Below, piece after piece: positions 11,268 to 25,200 of a stretch of DNA of 64,000 bases. The notes below the pieces were generated by a model that saw only the letters and a program-made list of their open reading frames with translations, was not told the origin of the DNA and ran no database searches. The DNA comes from Nymphaea colorata. Lineage: Eukaryota > Streptophyta > Magnoliopsida > Nymphaeales > Nymphaeaceae. Positions within the stretch are counted from its first letter, which is position 1. Each line of letters opens with the position of its first letter. The stretch covers positions 6,870,176 through 6,934,175 of the forward strand of contig NC_045144.1 in assembly GCF_008831285.2 (NCBI RefSeq), in the 5' to 3' direction. Made by a program: the position numbers and the translations under genes.

Positions 11268-13094
11268 CGCCTATATATAGTTGGGAGGCTGAACATGTAT
11301 AAAAATCAGGCATGTTTAGAAAACCTAGAGAGAGAAAAGGGCGACAGATAAAGTAATGCATGTGGACGAGGAGCGCACATATGTGCCGAAACGTGCATGC
11401 ATGTGCTCTTGTAATCAACAAAAGGACTGTCGTCAACCAGATTTACCTAATGTTGCTCCCACCGACATGTACGTGCTTCTTTTTCTTTTATTCTTTTAGG
11501 AAATCTGATTGTCCACACAACAGCCCCCAAAGTCCTTACATTAGATCCCTCCTTTTAATTAATTAAGTTCCCCCCAAATCTTGGACTTCCATCTCTATGT
11601 GCATTTGTTTTCTTCAACTTCTTTTCGGAAACTGGAATTTAATAGCATTTTAGATCATGTTGGCATGTGAAGAGAGCACATGCAACTGATTAAAGAGTGT
11701 AGGATTTGTACATGATTTATAAATGTAATAGTCAAATCAGTGGGCCACAAAGGAGATCCTTAGAAAATAATTCCTATTAGCATGTTGACTGGAAGAAGAT
11801 TTCTCTCCGAAGAAGCCTTGAATTGTGACTGCATTATGATGAGAAAGCTCGGTCTGGGACTTGAGTTTTCAACTTAATATTTAAAAGATTTTCCGCTTTA
11901 TACCAACATGAACAAAGTTGCATTTGTCCGTAATTGATGGTTGCTTGATGTGAATTTTCTATGTTTGGTATTGGATTTTTCAAGGAATCAAGCATTTATG
12001 TTGGTAGTTTGGTCAGTCTGACTTCAAGTTTATGCATCAATTTCCTCGTGTTCGTCTCCTCTAAGTGGCTTAATTGGATCTTTGAAGGATTCATCGTTAG
12101 ACAGAAAGAAAAAGAAAGGACATCCAGTTAGGTTTATGTTGGCATCTGTTTCATTTGGAATCAGGGGTGGAGTTAGGAATTTTTATTAAAAATAGCGGAA
12201 CTATATTTTCAAAATTTTAACGAAATATATATAAATAATCAAATAATCGAAAGTACTCATATGCCCATGCCAGTCCACATGTAGCTCCATTATTGATTGG
12301 AATCTGGCAAAGAAGATAATCTCTGTTTACTAATCCAATTTGGATTAATCAGATCTGCAGTGGTGCTTCTTATGAAGGCAGTCGATCCAAATTTAAATGC
12401 ATGTAAAAGAGAGAGACTGGAGTCTTTTCCCTCTCCCCTTTATGCGCCCCGCTGCACCCCGGCGCCGGCCTAGTACTGTCTCGTTGAGTCACTCCCTCAT
12501 CTCTTAGGTTCTCCCCCATCAGGCTTCGGCCATTCTCTCTGGTCTGGCCTCTTACTAGTGAAAAATGGCCACGGCCCGCCGTCGCTTACGGTCGGAACCT
12601 CTGGTCTGGCCTCCGGCCTCCGCGGCTCCGCCCTGTGCAAACTATGCATGTATCTTAGAATGCTCTACCTCTCTGCCGTCGTTCAGTAATACATACTAAA
12701 TGAGAGAGAGAAAGAGAGAGAGAGAGAGAAAATGGTCGTAGGTCCGGGACAAAAACAGGACCCTTTTTGCTAAAAATATATTTTAAATAAAGTATAAATA
12801 TTCTAATATGTTTATAAAAAACACTTTGATTTACGACATGCTTGGGAAGTTGTTTTTATGAAAAACGTTGAATTGTTTATTATGAAAATGTTGATGATAT
12901 GGGAGCTAATCATTTTTGCTTATTATAAAAACACTATTAAAAACCACAAAATGATCAACTTAATATATATTTAGCTTTAATCTATCTTTAAGATCATATT
13001 TGTAATGTTAGATCTCAGAAAAAAAAAACACTTAAAACATCATATTTAATTTAAAGGGCTCGATTGTCCTTGACCTATTGGTCTGGTTTCTACC
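11264..13094. other. Spacer with a GC-rich island
   Basis: Mostly AT-rich. The exception is about 12430-12660, which is GC-rich and holds a short ATG frame (from 12564, MATARRRLRSEPLVWPP) that stops soon after, followed by a (GA)n run at 12702-12730. It may be a fragment of a gene or a captured exon; no family is recognisable. Confidence 0.4.
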
Positions 13095-13230
13095 ATATAT
13101 ATATATATATATATATATATCACCAAGCCTCTTAATTAAGGGGCTGACCGAATTAGGCTGTGGGTCGTATTCACAACCCCGACAAGCCCCTTAAGAGGCC
13201 CAACCCAACTGGGCCTCGCTTGATGCTCAC
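13095..13230. repeat. (TA)n followed by GGGCC-rich repeat
   Basis: A (TA)n run at 13095-13120 is followed by about 90 bp with paired aagcctcttaattaagg/ccccttaagaggc and gggcc phrases. Similar word use recurs near 62.7-63.5 kb. Confidence 0.5.
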
Positions 13231-16200
13231 CCTTAGCATATTTTATCTAATTTGACTCATTTGTTGTTTGATATGACCTATGAAGAGGTGTAGACAAATG
13301 AATATTTTTAGATTTTAGGCAACAACTTTTAATCTTTTATCTCTCTATGGAAGTCGTATTAGTGTCGACTTGATCCTTCTTAACATTAACAACAGTGCCC
13401 ACTTGACCATCCTTAACGTGAATATGAGGAACACGGCCTTCTTAATTTAAGACAGGTTTTACATGGCAGCTCATGCACAAGAAAATGGTGGAATAACTAC
13501 AAAAATGGTAGAGATTGGGTCTAAGCACAACATGGCAACATCATATCCTGTTATGACACATAAGGATGCACGAACTATTGAATCCACTGAAAAAAACCTT
13601 AAGGTGAAACTAAAATTTATAAACTAAACGTCTAATAAAGAATTCAAGTCTCCCACCATTTTATTGAAAATAGATTTGAAGACAGTATTCATAATAAGCT
13701 ATCACAAAGCAGAACCATTAATGTTTGATGTTGAATGAGTTTTCACGATGCGGTATACAATTGAGCACAATTGACAAGGCAATATTCTAATATGCAAGGG
13801 TGAGACCAACTATATATTACATGTGGATCTTATGCAAGGTGAGACAAATTGTATGACACATGTGGATCTTATGATAAGCTAATGTTGCTACAAAGAAGAA
13901 AATGCTCCATCAACACTTGAGAATGGAGATAAAGTTTGAATAATGAGTATGAGTATTGGCAAGTAATGTTAGAACACATTAATGAATTTGTAGGTTTTTC
14001 TATACTTATGTCTCCTTTCTTCAACTCACATTTTGTAAAAGTACCATAGCTACAACTTTAGTTAAGCAAAAAAACGATACTATACACGAATGCACGTTTC
14101 TAGAGACAGTACAGTTAATTACTTGAAGCTATCGTCGAAGATGCTAGAGAATCAGTTTGTGGTTTTAAATTATGTAACATGAATCAAATGATACAAGTCT
14201 GTTTGTTCAGCAAAATGTTGTTCATGTAGTAAATCATTTGGTTTGCTTAGTGTAAAAAATGTCTTTAATAAAAACACAAAACAAAGGCATATTAATTGCT
14301 TAAGCAATGAAGCTTAATCTACAATTAATATTATTATTTTTTTAATTAAGCTATAGATATTATTTGAAATATGCCTTCTAGATTGGTCTCAATTGTTCAA
14401 TTAATATGTTGTTGATGGTCAAAACTTCAAGAATTTATCAAACACAAAACTAAAGTGTTGCCTTAATTAGCTAGTTTAAGGTGATCATCGTGCATTATCT
14501 GTTTTGTGGTGTCATTGTTAAAATTGATTATAATGCTCAATACTTGTAATTGCACTTATGTAAGACACCAAGACAAAAAATTTTGAGAAGAGAATTACTA
14601 CAACCAAATCTCATTATTGCCAATCAAGTCCTTATTTCAGAAAAAAAAAATTGACTCATATATTGAATCTATAGAATATGCATTAGACTTGATATGTTTG
14701 TATACTAAGCATATTTTGATAATGACAATCAAATTGTGTGATGAATAAAGTATAAAACCTAAATCCATGATAGATTGAACCTATAAATAAAGTTATCTTC
14801 TTTCGACAAAGCATACGTGCTAGTAAGATTCACCATTTTGGTGTTGGAGGTATACTTCATTGTCAATTCAAGCATATCTCACTTTCTAGTTGTGTACTAA
14901 ATTTCTTGATAGATCTAAATTCTTATCATTCATTCTGTTAAGTTGAAAACAATATCTTTTTGTGCATAAAATATCATTGCACCAAGAAAATCATGCAATT
15001 ATTCTCATTTTTTATGATAAAATTCTTGGCTTAGCTGGAAGAATAAGTTCATTCATGAATTTTAAGTCAAAAGTTGTACAATCAATATTATCTGCATAGA
15101 TTGATGAAATCATTAAGATATTTAGCTTGTCAGAATAAGACAAATTGTTTCAGGCAAAAGGTGTGAATTATATGGAAAAAAAATTCTTATGCAAGCAGGA
15201 TCTCTTACAAATTGCATTATTTAATTTAAGAGTATTGGGAAAATGCTTTCTTGGCATCCAATTTTCTAATTTTCTATCTTTCAATTGTGGCTCCAACGAA
15301 TAAAAGTCTAATATCTTAGGTCAATAATAAATATATAAAAAAGTGGTCATAAAAAACTTGATTGATTGCTTAATTTAAGTCATAAAATTTATGAATAATG
15401 GTCAGATCAAAAATATCAATTAGATTGATTTCAACTAGCATGACATTGATGCATAATAAAGATAAGACTAAAGCAAACACAAAATTTGAGTGTTTCATGC
15501 CTTAAACTATTCTACTTATCGTGCATCATATTTGGTAATGTGGTGTTCATTTCCCTTGCTCAAATTAATTGTGGAATGTTTGTCTAGAAATATCTTGATG
15601 TCATACTTTGAGGGTAAAATGTGTTTATAATAAAGAATTGTTATATCTAGCAACACTATCAGGTCATATATTGGGTCTATAGCAAATATGCTAGATTACA
15701 TTGGCATATTGCACGTATTTTGATAATGACAATTATAAAAAGAAAGATAATGTGTTGGGCCCAAATCAATGAGATATGATTGTGCCAATAGGATTACTTT
15801 TTGTAATGAGGCATCTAATGTTGGTAAACTAAAATAAACTTTTAGGTTTTGAAATTACATGCCACTTTAAATTGGAGTTTGTTCATTCTTTGCATGGATT
15901 CTCCTGATAGTCTAGATTCATACAATCGATTCTTGTGAAACAAAAGATTGCACAAGAACTTCAAGAATTTAATTTCTCTTCTTTCAACTATGGCAACAAT
16001 GAGCACAAGTTTGATATTTTTGAATGGACAATGAATGAGAAAAGGAAAAAGAATTAAAACCATTGGCTCCATTTAATTACACATCATATTTAAGATGCCG
16101 CCAAATTAAAAACATATGTTTCCATGTTAATGAATTTCAATAGGACCAATTGAATTGTGTGGCCAACATTTATGATAGAACTGTATTTATAAATAAAATG

Positions 16201-17281
16201 ATCTTATAATGAGGTAAAGATTGATGAGATCCACTATTTGGGGGTTGAAGAAACAATTGCCTTAAATCAAAAAGTCATTCTATTTTTTACATCAAACATT
16301 TACTTAATAGATCTAAAATGAACTAAAATAGTCAAAAATAATTTTTGGCAGTGAAAAAAATTTGCTTCATCAAGTGGTTGTAACAACATGCAATTTGTAT
16401 CAATAATACTAGAATCCTACCATAATTATTATTTTGTATCTCTGACTTAACCATTTCACCACAAAGAGTAGTTGTTTCTAACATAAGTTTTATATTGTTA
16501 AATGTATTGTTGATACATATTGTTGATACATTATCCAGCCTAAACATTTTTAGTATTAAAAAAACCTGAAAATTCAAAAATATGACCATATGCCATATAA
16601 CTATGCTCTTTCAATCATTTTGAGTGACTATCACCATTAGCAAAGAACACACCCAAAAAATGCCTTGAAACGGAGGTGGTCTACCATGAAAGTATTCCTT
16701 GCCTTAAGGGTTCACTCTCTCCATGTATAGCGTTGCTTGTACTTATATTCCTTTCTATCAATTCACGTACTTTCATTTCGTGTTTCACTTCTTTCAAGCC
16801 AATAAAAAGGTAGCATTTGAAGTTGCCAATTCTTGATTAAAATTAATTAACCTTCACTTAATATTAGACAATTTTGCTCAACTCAAGTAACTCCAATCAC
16901 TTGACCAACTCTATGAAGATGCTGGAATACCTTCTCTCTAATAACTTGTGAACCTGGAGTTTCTTCAAGTGATATAACATGCCTCAAACTTATCTTGGTG
17001 ACATCTTGTGACATATATTGTTACAAAAGGTCAATGAGTCATAAATTGATTAGAGCAGGAACGTCAATATTTTCACCCAATAACTTAACATATAAACTAG
17101 GTGTAGCCTTAATAGTTTGGGTAGATCCTGACCGTTGCCAAATGATTGATCCGTAGTTTACCCAATATTTAGCTAGACCCACACTGCTGTCACTATAAAT
17201 ACATGCTAATAAGTTGTCAGCATCGTATTTTTATACATGGTTAGCATATTCGATATAGTCAACTCTTGCATGACAAGGTTT
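13231..17281. repeat. AT-rich, probably decayed retrotransposon sequence
   Basis: No intact frame. A near-duplicate pair of 39-40 bp units sits at 13791-13830 and 13831-13869. Blocks at about 14650-14720 and 15660-15740 share phrases (catatattg...tctatag and attttgataatgacaat), which suggests an old internal duplication or degraded LTRs. No protein domain could be read with confidence. Confidence 0.35.
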
Positions 17282-17393
17282 CCATTGTAACTATCATCAA
17301 CATTCATACCATTTATTGGTGCACACACACACACATATATATAAACCATTGTAACTATCATCAACATTCATACCATTTATTGGTGCGTGCGCG

Positions 17394-17434
<41 letters not shown>
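17282..17434 (+). repeat. 64-bp direct duplication with (CA)n(TA)n
   Basis: A unit beginning ccattgtaactatcatcaac occurs at 17282 and again at 17346. Each copy runs into a CA/TA dinucleotide tract; the second is longer (17391-17434). This looks like slippage or unequal exchange around the microsatellite. Confidence 0.75.
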
Positions 17435-17689
17435 TGTGAATTCTTTGTTGGAGAGGATAGTCATAAAAGAAAAATGAAAGAAGGGAAGGACAGGGGGAGA
17501 AAAGTAGGTGAAAGAGTGAGATGTACCATAAGCCATCTATAAAACTGTGTTTAAATATTAATGTACCATAAACCAAATGTAAGAAAACATTAACAATTGC
17601 TATACCATAAAACATAGCTAGTGCTTCCTTTGCATGACTTTTTTAGTGAACATTTTCAAAATATTTTGTCATCCATTTGATTTCAATCC

Positions 17690-17691
<2 letters not shown>

Positions 17692-17763
<72 letters not shown>
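17692..17763. repeat. (CT)n(AT)n compound microsatellite
   Basis: About 48 bp of CT followed directly by about 24 bp of AT, in gene-free spacer. Confidence 0.9.
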
Positions 17764-18534
17764 CCTTCACATACACACATGCATAGCGGTTCAGCAAGAT
17801 GCTTGGTTTAGGTTGGCGTCGGGTGAAAGCTCTCATTCCTTAATCGTTAAGTTGCCTTGGATTGCATGCAAGCTGGAGCAGAGATATATGGTATCTCTAG
17901 TGAAGAGAGACTCCACTGGACTCTGCCACTAAGCCCAACTCATTGTCTATCTCTCCATAGGAAAGAACAAATCCACAATGCAACTATATGTTAGAAAATT
18001 TTGTTCCGACTATCCCTGCACAATATTTCTTCTTGTTCATAGTCAGCCTAAGCTGAGCATGCTTTTCTATGAAATGTTCCACGTACTAACTCACACTTAG
18101 ATGTGAATGGTTTATATTTGAATCCATTATGGAAAAAAACCCAAGTCCATTTAGTTAAATTTGTGGCCCGATGATGGACATGATTGATACTATGGCTATA
18201 TAACGTAGTGGTTGGCATATACATGTTGTCACATGAACATCTATTTTCTACCCTCGCAGAATTATTGCAATTTCCTTGAAAGGAGACTCTTGGATGTGGA
18301 TGAGAACAATGATGGAGAAAGCAAAGAGAGCGATGAGGTGGAAAGGAGGGATATGAAAACGACGACTGTAATTTCCAGCATATGCAGGATGAAATATGTT
18401 CCACTACTAAGTAGGGAAAATGCATAGAGGAGAGACAAATATATGTGGGAAATACCTATCCATATTGAATTGTGGATTCATCAATGATACAACATGAAGC
18501 TTTTCATGAACGGTTCACCATTGTCATCCCTGCT

Positions 18535-18945
18535 TAGGATGGCAATATCTTCTTCAGATATCCAACCAAACCGATCCGAAAAATTGGATATGGAAAAAAA
18601 TTTACTATCCAATTGAGAAATAAGATTGAATTCAGATTTAATAAATGACATTCGATCAGATTCAGATTCAAATAGACATAAATTTTCGATCGGGTCGGAT
18701 ACAGATTCAGATTGGACAAATATTCTATATCTAATGCTATTAAAATTTGAAAATTGGCAAAATCCGGTTTAAAATTCGAATTTAGATATAAATATAAAAA
18801 TTAGATTGAGATTGTAAAATTGGATTTTGGATTCGGATTTAAATATGACTTATTTATTCGAATTCAAATTCGAATCAGAATTTGAATCCGAAATATGTGA
18901 ATATTAAGGATATATCCAATCTGAATTGATCCGTTGAAATCCCTA
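18535..18945 (+). repeat. Dispersed GGAT/GAATTC-rich repeat, copy A
   Basis: Long run of phrases such as ccgatccgaaaaattgg, tccaattgagaaat, gacaaatattctatat and gaattcaaattcgaat. Clearly related in order and content to 52665-53030, in the same orientation. Non-coding. It ends about 310 bp before the rhomboid start codon, so it may lie in or near that promoter. Confidence 0.65.
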
Positions 18946-19258
18946 TCTCAAAGTACCTCGCTCGGATGAATTATCCACGACAATTTTTTCATCCATGGTT
19001 CTCCAAGAAATATTATCTACGGAAATGTTATCTACGGAGAAAGTATGCCAACGTGGAGCGAAAAGAAGAGCGAGTTCGAGAAGCGATATTTCCGTAAATA
19101 CCCCTACCTCTGGAACCTGTACGTGGGAGAAGAAGAGGGGTTCTCTCGTCATTGGGGAACGAAAAGAGGGAAAAAATTCGATTTCAAGAGAAGTAAGAGT
19201 CGACTTCAGCTTCTCTTTCGTCTTCTCCTTCGTCGGAAGCCAAAGAGCAAGAGGAAAA

Positions 19259-22200
19259 ATGAAGAGGCTTGTTCTCGCTGGAACCCTGAAGCGTGTTGGG
19301 AAGTCGTCGTCGGAAGTTCTGCTCTTCCGGAACTATCTGTCTCCGAGTCCCGCGGATATCCGGGTTTCTCCCGGTAACTTTCCGCCTCTTCTGGCCAGAA
19401 CCGATGGGATCTCTGGGGCCATCTCTAGGAATTTCGCCGGCTTTCGCCCACATAATCCTAGCCCCGCTTCTGGATTCTCCTTTTCCGGCAGGTTTCTGAA
19501 GGACGGGATCCCGGCGGCGGTAGTTCGCTCCTTTGGAGTGAGTTCATCGAGGTCTTTCATGAGTCGAGCATATGGATCCTGGAGAAATTATCGGTAATGT
19601 AGTAAAAGCATTTTCTTGATCTTTGGTGTTCTTTCAGTAGTTCAGTTATTCTGAGTATTTGAGTTCTTTTTCCTAATGTAGGTTTTTACGGTGTTATAGA
19701 GGGTGTAAAACTAGCTAAAAATTTTTCTACAAACATTTAGCATTATCGAATTTATTTGCCGAGTAAATAATCATACGAGGTGAATCACATAAGCGACGAG
19801 GAGGATGAAACAGCTATAGCTGATCTCATAAAATAAGTAGATGTAACGGCCTATGTATCGGAATTGCATTAATGTCTGGCTCCCTAGGTTATTTCGTCAC
19901 TGAATCTGAATTTCGTCTGGTTTTCTTGTAACACGACCAATATAAGTAAAGCTGGGGAGTTGGTTTCAACTTTCTGCCTGAGGTCACTAAATATTTTTGG
20001 TGGTTTTGTGGCTAAGAAGTATAATTTGATGGCATTGGGTTTTATTTCTATAAATTCCTTACATTCAACGACGACCAGGATGTGAACTTTCCAAATCCGT
20101 ATGAAAGGAACAAAAAGAAAGCCAGATTTTAGGTGTGGCCGGTGAAGTTCTTCCCATGTGCCTTTGAAATTGATTGCCATGGAAATTAAGTTTAGGTATG
20201 TCGGGTATGTGCAAAGAACACTTAGATCCATTCGGAATTTGTGTAAAATTATGGGGAAGTTACTGCTGCAGCCTCTTTTGAGAACCATCAGATTTTTAAG
20301 GTAATGTCGTATAATCAAGAACTAAAAAAATCAGATTATGTGGGCAACATGTTGGCTGTAGTTGAGCTTTCCGTGAGCACCTACTTACGGGTGATATTGC
20401 ACAATCGCTTCCTGGAATTGGTAGTGCTTCTACAAATGTTTGTGTCTCAATTGTTGTTGTCAGTATGGTTTCTCTTCATAGCAGTTGATGGGCAACCAAC
20501 ATTTGATGATTTTCAGCTACGGCAAATTACATCTCTTGTATCTTCGCATGGGTGGAGAATTTCACAGGCACTGCATAGTATTCGTGGTCATCAACAAAAA
20601 TTTGTTTGTGTAACTATCAAACAGATGAAATTTTCCAAGTTATATAAACTTCTAATTATTCTGACGGTTTCTAACAAAAGGTGCGACTGCAGCAAATGGT
20701 TTCTGGAAAGCTAGAAGCTATCTTTAAAGTTTTCACAGAAACAGCTATGACTGATGGTTCTTTTTATTTATTGTGCTTTTGTAAAATGTGGAACAGGCTA
20801 AATTGGCATTTTTTTTCCATTTTTTATAAGTGAAAATTCAGAACAAGCCAAGATGGTACAGCGATTTGTTTTTAAAACCTTTATCTGTTTTAAGTTACCT
20901 TCACCTTACACTGGGTTTTTTCTTCTTAAGCATTTTTCTAATTGTTCCAGGGGTTCAACCATCTTGTCATTTGACACTGGAGGAGCTGCTGTAGGACTAA
21001 TTGCTGCCAATGTTGCTGTTTATTTTTTATGGCGGATCATGGGTCCTGATTTTATGAAGAATAATTTCATGGTAGCCTTTGTACTTTGTAGTGCTTTACT
21101 ACCACCATCATCATGCTTTCATGCACATTTTGTCACAAACATTTGTTTCCGAAAGTTTCATGAAGAATCTTTTGTCAACCCAATCAAATAGTTAGGTAAG
21201 GAAATCTTGGGAATGATAATGGGTGACTAGTTAACACAATTTGGATTTGACTTGGTAGCAATTAATCGCCGGCCACCTAGAAACTTGCTACATGGTGTTT
21301 TTTTTTGGTGGATTGCCATAAGACCAAGCTTTTCTGTTCATGAGTTCATTCTCTTTATGTAACTTACTGTAGGCTAAAAATCTTAGAGGAGAAGTCCCTT
21401 GGACCAGTCACAATCAGTAAGTTGTCAGTCCAAGGCAAAGTTACAACTTACAAATATGGGTAATATAAACAAAAATTAGGTGGGAGGCCGAAGTAACGAC
21501 TGAGACACCTTAAGATTCTAACAAGCAGGAACAATTTAACAAAAGGGAATGGAAGAAGAAATGCTTTTCCACTACAGGAAAAAGTGAGATCCTTCAAAAG
21601 CATTTTTTTGCCCTTCCAAAATGCAGTTTTTGGGAACCGTGCTTCTCTACCTTCTACTGTTCCCCAAATGTCCTTGACTCCTTGCTACTTCAAGCGCAAG
21701 TGTTTTCAGCTTTTGTTATAAAAGTGAGACTATTACAATATGAAATGAAGATACAAAGGAAGTTAACTTCCTTTCATGTCAGACAGCTTCCTCTATGAAA
21801 AATTTATCTATTCCAGATATTGTGTTGTTAGCTTGCTTAGGTTCTAAATTTCTAATCTGGGATGCCTGCACGATTCCAAGAAGACACTAGACAAGAGGGG
21901 AAGAGGTATTTGGGAAATGTCCCCTAATTCAAGGGGAATGTCATGCACTTAATCCAAAAATCTACGAAAGATCATGACACCCCTCTAGCAATGGCTGCAA
22001 TGCTGCAAGGGATTTATATACATGGGAGTCAGGTTGGGGGTCGACTGACTGAAGTCACTGAACTTCAACTAGGCTTAAAGATGGTCCAGACCAAGCCCAA
22101 AAGAGGGAAGGAATCAGGGGCTCACACCCTAACACTTACATTATTAACCTCTAAGGCCCTAGGGCTAATAACCACCTCCTTCAAATCACCTTGTCCTCGA

Positions 22201-25200
22201 GGTGACAATGATGGAAATTGGTTCTATTATTCTGTATGTTCTTTGCTTCTTGCTGAGTGGCTTTAGCATTTTCTGCATTGACACACTCAATCAACCATTC
22301 TGTGGCCAATCTACTACCACCTTTCTCCAAACCAGGCCAAGTCAGTGGAAGGGTTCTTTTTGGTCCTACATGGCTTCTGAGATGCTTTGTAGCCAAAAGC
22401 ACTAGATGCACAGTCAGTGCTGTGCAAGCAAACTATTGCTTCGAAAATGCCCTGAGAAGATGCTACCTCAATCACTTGCAAGGGCATCCCATGGAACTTG
22501 CGAACATTCTCCTGAATGTTTTGGTGTTGTATAGGTGCAATAAACTTATAAAATTGGTATATTTTGACAGTCAATTCACCATGACCTGGATGCCTGATTG
22601 ACCTTTTGGTTTGAGTGTACCCTCCACAAAATCCAAGCAAGCATCATTCTAGACATTGTCAGAAATACATATAAGTTGCAACAGGCTGAGGGCTTTAAAG
22701 TTTCATATTTGTGATGCTAGCAAATGCCACACCTTGCTGGACATATGGATGAACCTTCTTTTCAATGCTTGACCTGTAGACGAGTGATTTCAACCTTCTA
22801 TAACTTCTCCCTAGACCTGCATGCCCCCTCCTTGGAGACATAAAAATTCTTTAAAATATCTGGAATTAATGTTGCTGGATACATATGCCCTTTACAATAT
22901 CTTATTTGCTCTGGCACACAATAATTGAGCACACTGTGAAGCTATTGCAGAAATCTCTCTTTAAGTTGCTTGATGTCTATAGGTTGCTTCTTTTTGCCTA
23001 TGACCTGTTCCCATAAGTGTAGCTGGAATGCATGCATTGCTAAGCGTTAGTACATTCTCACTTTCTAGAAGAAAGTGTAAGCTGCAGCTTAAGTAATGTT
23101 AATGTTTCTAACTACAGAATGCAGTCTAAAGTATATTGACAAGTTTTAATGAAATTGTCTGTAAGCATAGTCTTATTCCTGTGTCTTTTATCAATCTATT
23201 TTGATTTCCTGCATAATATAACATGGAGTTTGTGCTTTTTATGGTGAGTGTGTAGTTGCCTTCAAAATATTGTTCTTGTTTTTTGGGTCTACCCACAGAT
23301 TTCAGTGGAGAACTTGAGGAATGGTCGCTTGCATACATTGGTGACTTCTGCTTTCAGTCATGTAGAGCTTGGGCACCTTTTTTCAAACATGATAGGCCTT
23401 TACTTTTTTGGCACATCAGTAAGACCTTAAACCTCCACTTGATTTTTAGTTCTGCTTTCTGTTTTTGTAGTTCCAAAGTGTCATGCGTCCTTCCATATCC
23501 AACAATTGCTAGAAAGAGCTAAAAAGAAGATTATAGGCCTCTATTGTAAATAGTTAAATCTTGTTGGAAATCAATTACATAGTGGTATGTATTATTGTAA
23601 GTAATATGTATTAATTCCTATTGTAGTGGATAACCCTGCTTATTGGTTGATATTCAATTGCTGTCTCCATAAACCATTAAATGACATTTAGTATGTAGGT
23701 CCAACTAAATTTTTACTAAATTGAGTTATTTGTACCTAAATTGAGTTGGCATGTGAATCCAAGAGTATCCCAACGGGAGGTCCATCACACCAAAGAATGA
23801 TTGAAAAAGTACACTTTTGCTGCTTTTGCATCTCAATGGAGACATGGCAGTGATAGTGATCGCATAATAAAGACATTTTTGCTGATTTTTTCCCTATTTC
23901 TTCAAACAAGAGAAATGCTTTTAATCAAATGGGAAACCAGCATTTTGAATTGAGGTACTTTATCAACTAAGGATGAATGAATTTGGTTATAACTTGTGCT
24001 CCTCTTTGCTCACTCTTACTATCATTAAGTACTATGATTAGAACCATGGATGAAGAAATGCAGTTGAGGAAAAGATACTGTCTTCCATGTGTCTTTTTTT
24101 ATACAAATTACCTTCAAGTATGAAGCTCCTGTTTTCTCAAACCATGACCTAGAAAACTTGTTTTTTCTTTTGTAATGATTCTTGGTAAAGAATTGATTAC
24201 TGGGAATATTATCTATCTAAAGAGCATCACAGTACTAGTTTCAACAAGTTACTGGAAGTTTTCTCAATTTTCTGTTAGTAAATTTAATGTATGTTCTCCT
24301 TATCTTAGTGATGCTGCCAGCAATCATTTGCTGACATTTTGTTTTCCTTTTATCTTGATCAGATTGAAAGATTGCTTGGACCTAGGTTTCTGCTGAACCT
24401 CTATATAGCAGGTGCTGTCTGTGGCTCAGTGTGCTTTTTGGCTCACAAATTCTTCATGGTTCGAAACTCCAAGGTATTCACATGAGCATGGGACAATTTA
24501 TGTGCCATCCTCAATCAGTGTTTAAGTTTTCCAACTAGGAGAAAGGAGGTCTCAATTAGCCAAGTGTCTTGGCAACATAAATTATAGAAGTCATGTAGCT
24601 TTGCGATAGCCCAGCTATGCTCCAGAGACCAGAATGAATCTGGTTTGCTCGTGTACATCTTATCCTGTTATATGATGCTTAAAATGGTGCTACATGGGCT
24701 TCAATCTACATTTATGTTTTAAAAATCTAAGTAGTTTTACCATTGTGACAGCCTTTTTATCTGATCCATCTTTATTTGTCTTTTCAGGGCATATCATCAA
24801 AATATTGGAGATATACTACTGGACTGGTAATTTTCTCAGTCTCTACTTCAAAGTTCAAAATGCATAAAGGGATCCCTGTTGGCATCAAGAGAAAAGGGAA
24901 CTAGTTGTTTGACATTGCTATTAGCTGAGAGTTAGGAAGTGGCATATGCATTTAACACAAGACCATTAATTACTTTAGCTGCAGCCATAGCCAGGCATAG
25001 TTGAGTGTGCTCTTGACACTACTGCTTCCTTGGAGACCCTCTGATCTGGGGCTTCTTGAGTGATTTCCTGTCTGCACCTTTGTTCCGCCAGATGGCAACA
25101 GTAGATCAGTGAACTTGGCTCAATGATTAGAGCTTCACGCTCTAAACCCCATGGAAGAACGCAGCGAAAGCAAAATTGAATGATGAACAACAAAAGAATG

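Noticed and set aside
18995-19258. 88-residue upstream extension of the rhomboid protein from an in-frame ATG at 18995
   Set aside because: The ATG at 19259 opens a typical mitochondrial presequence and gives a length close to relatives; the extension has no such character. Transcript ends could settle it.
19884-20714. Two frames of 136-144 aa in rhomboid intron 1
   Set aside because: They lie between well-phased exons, no domain is recognisable, and the rhomboid protein is complete without them.
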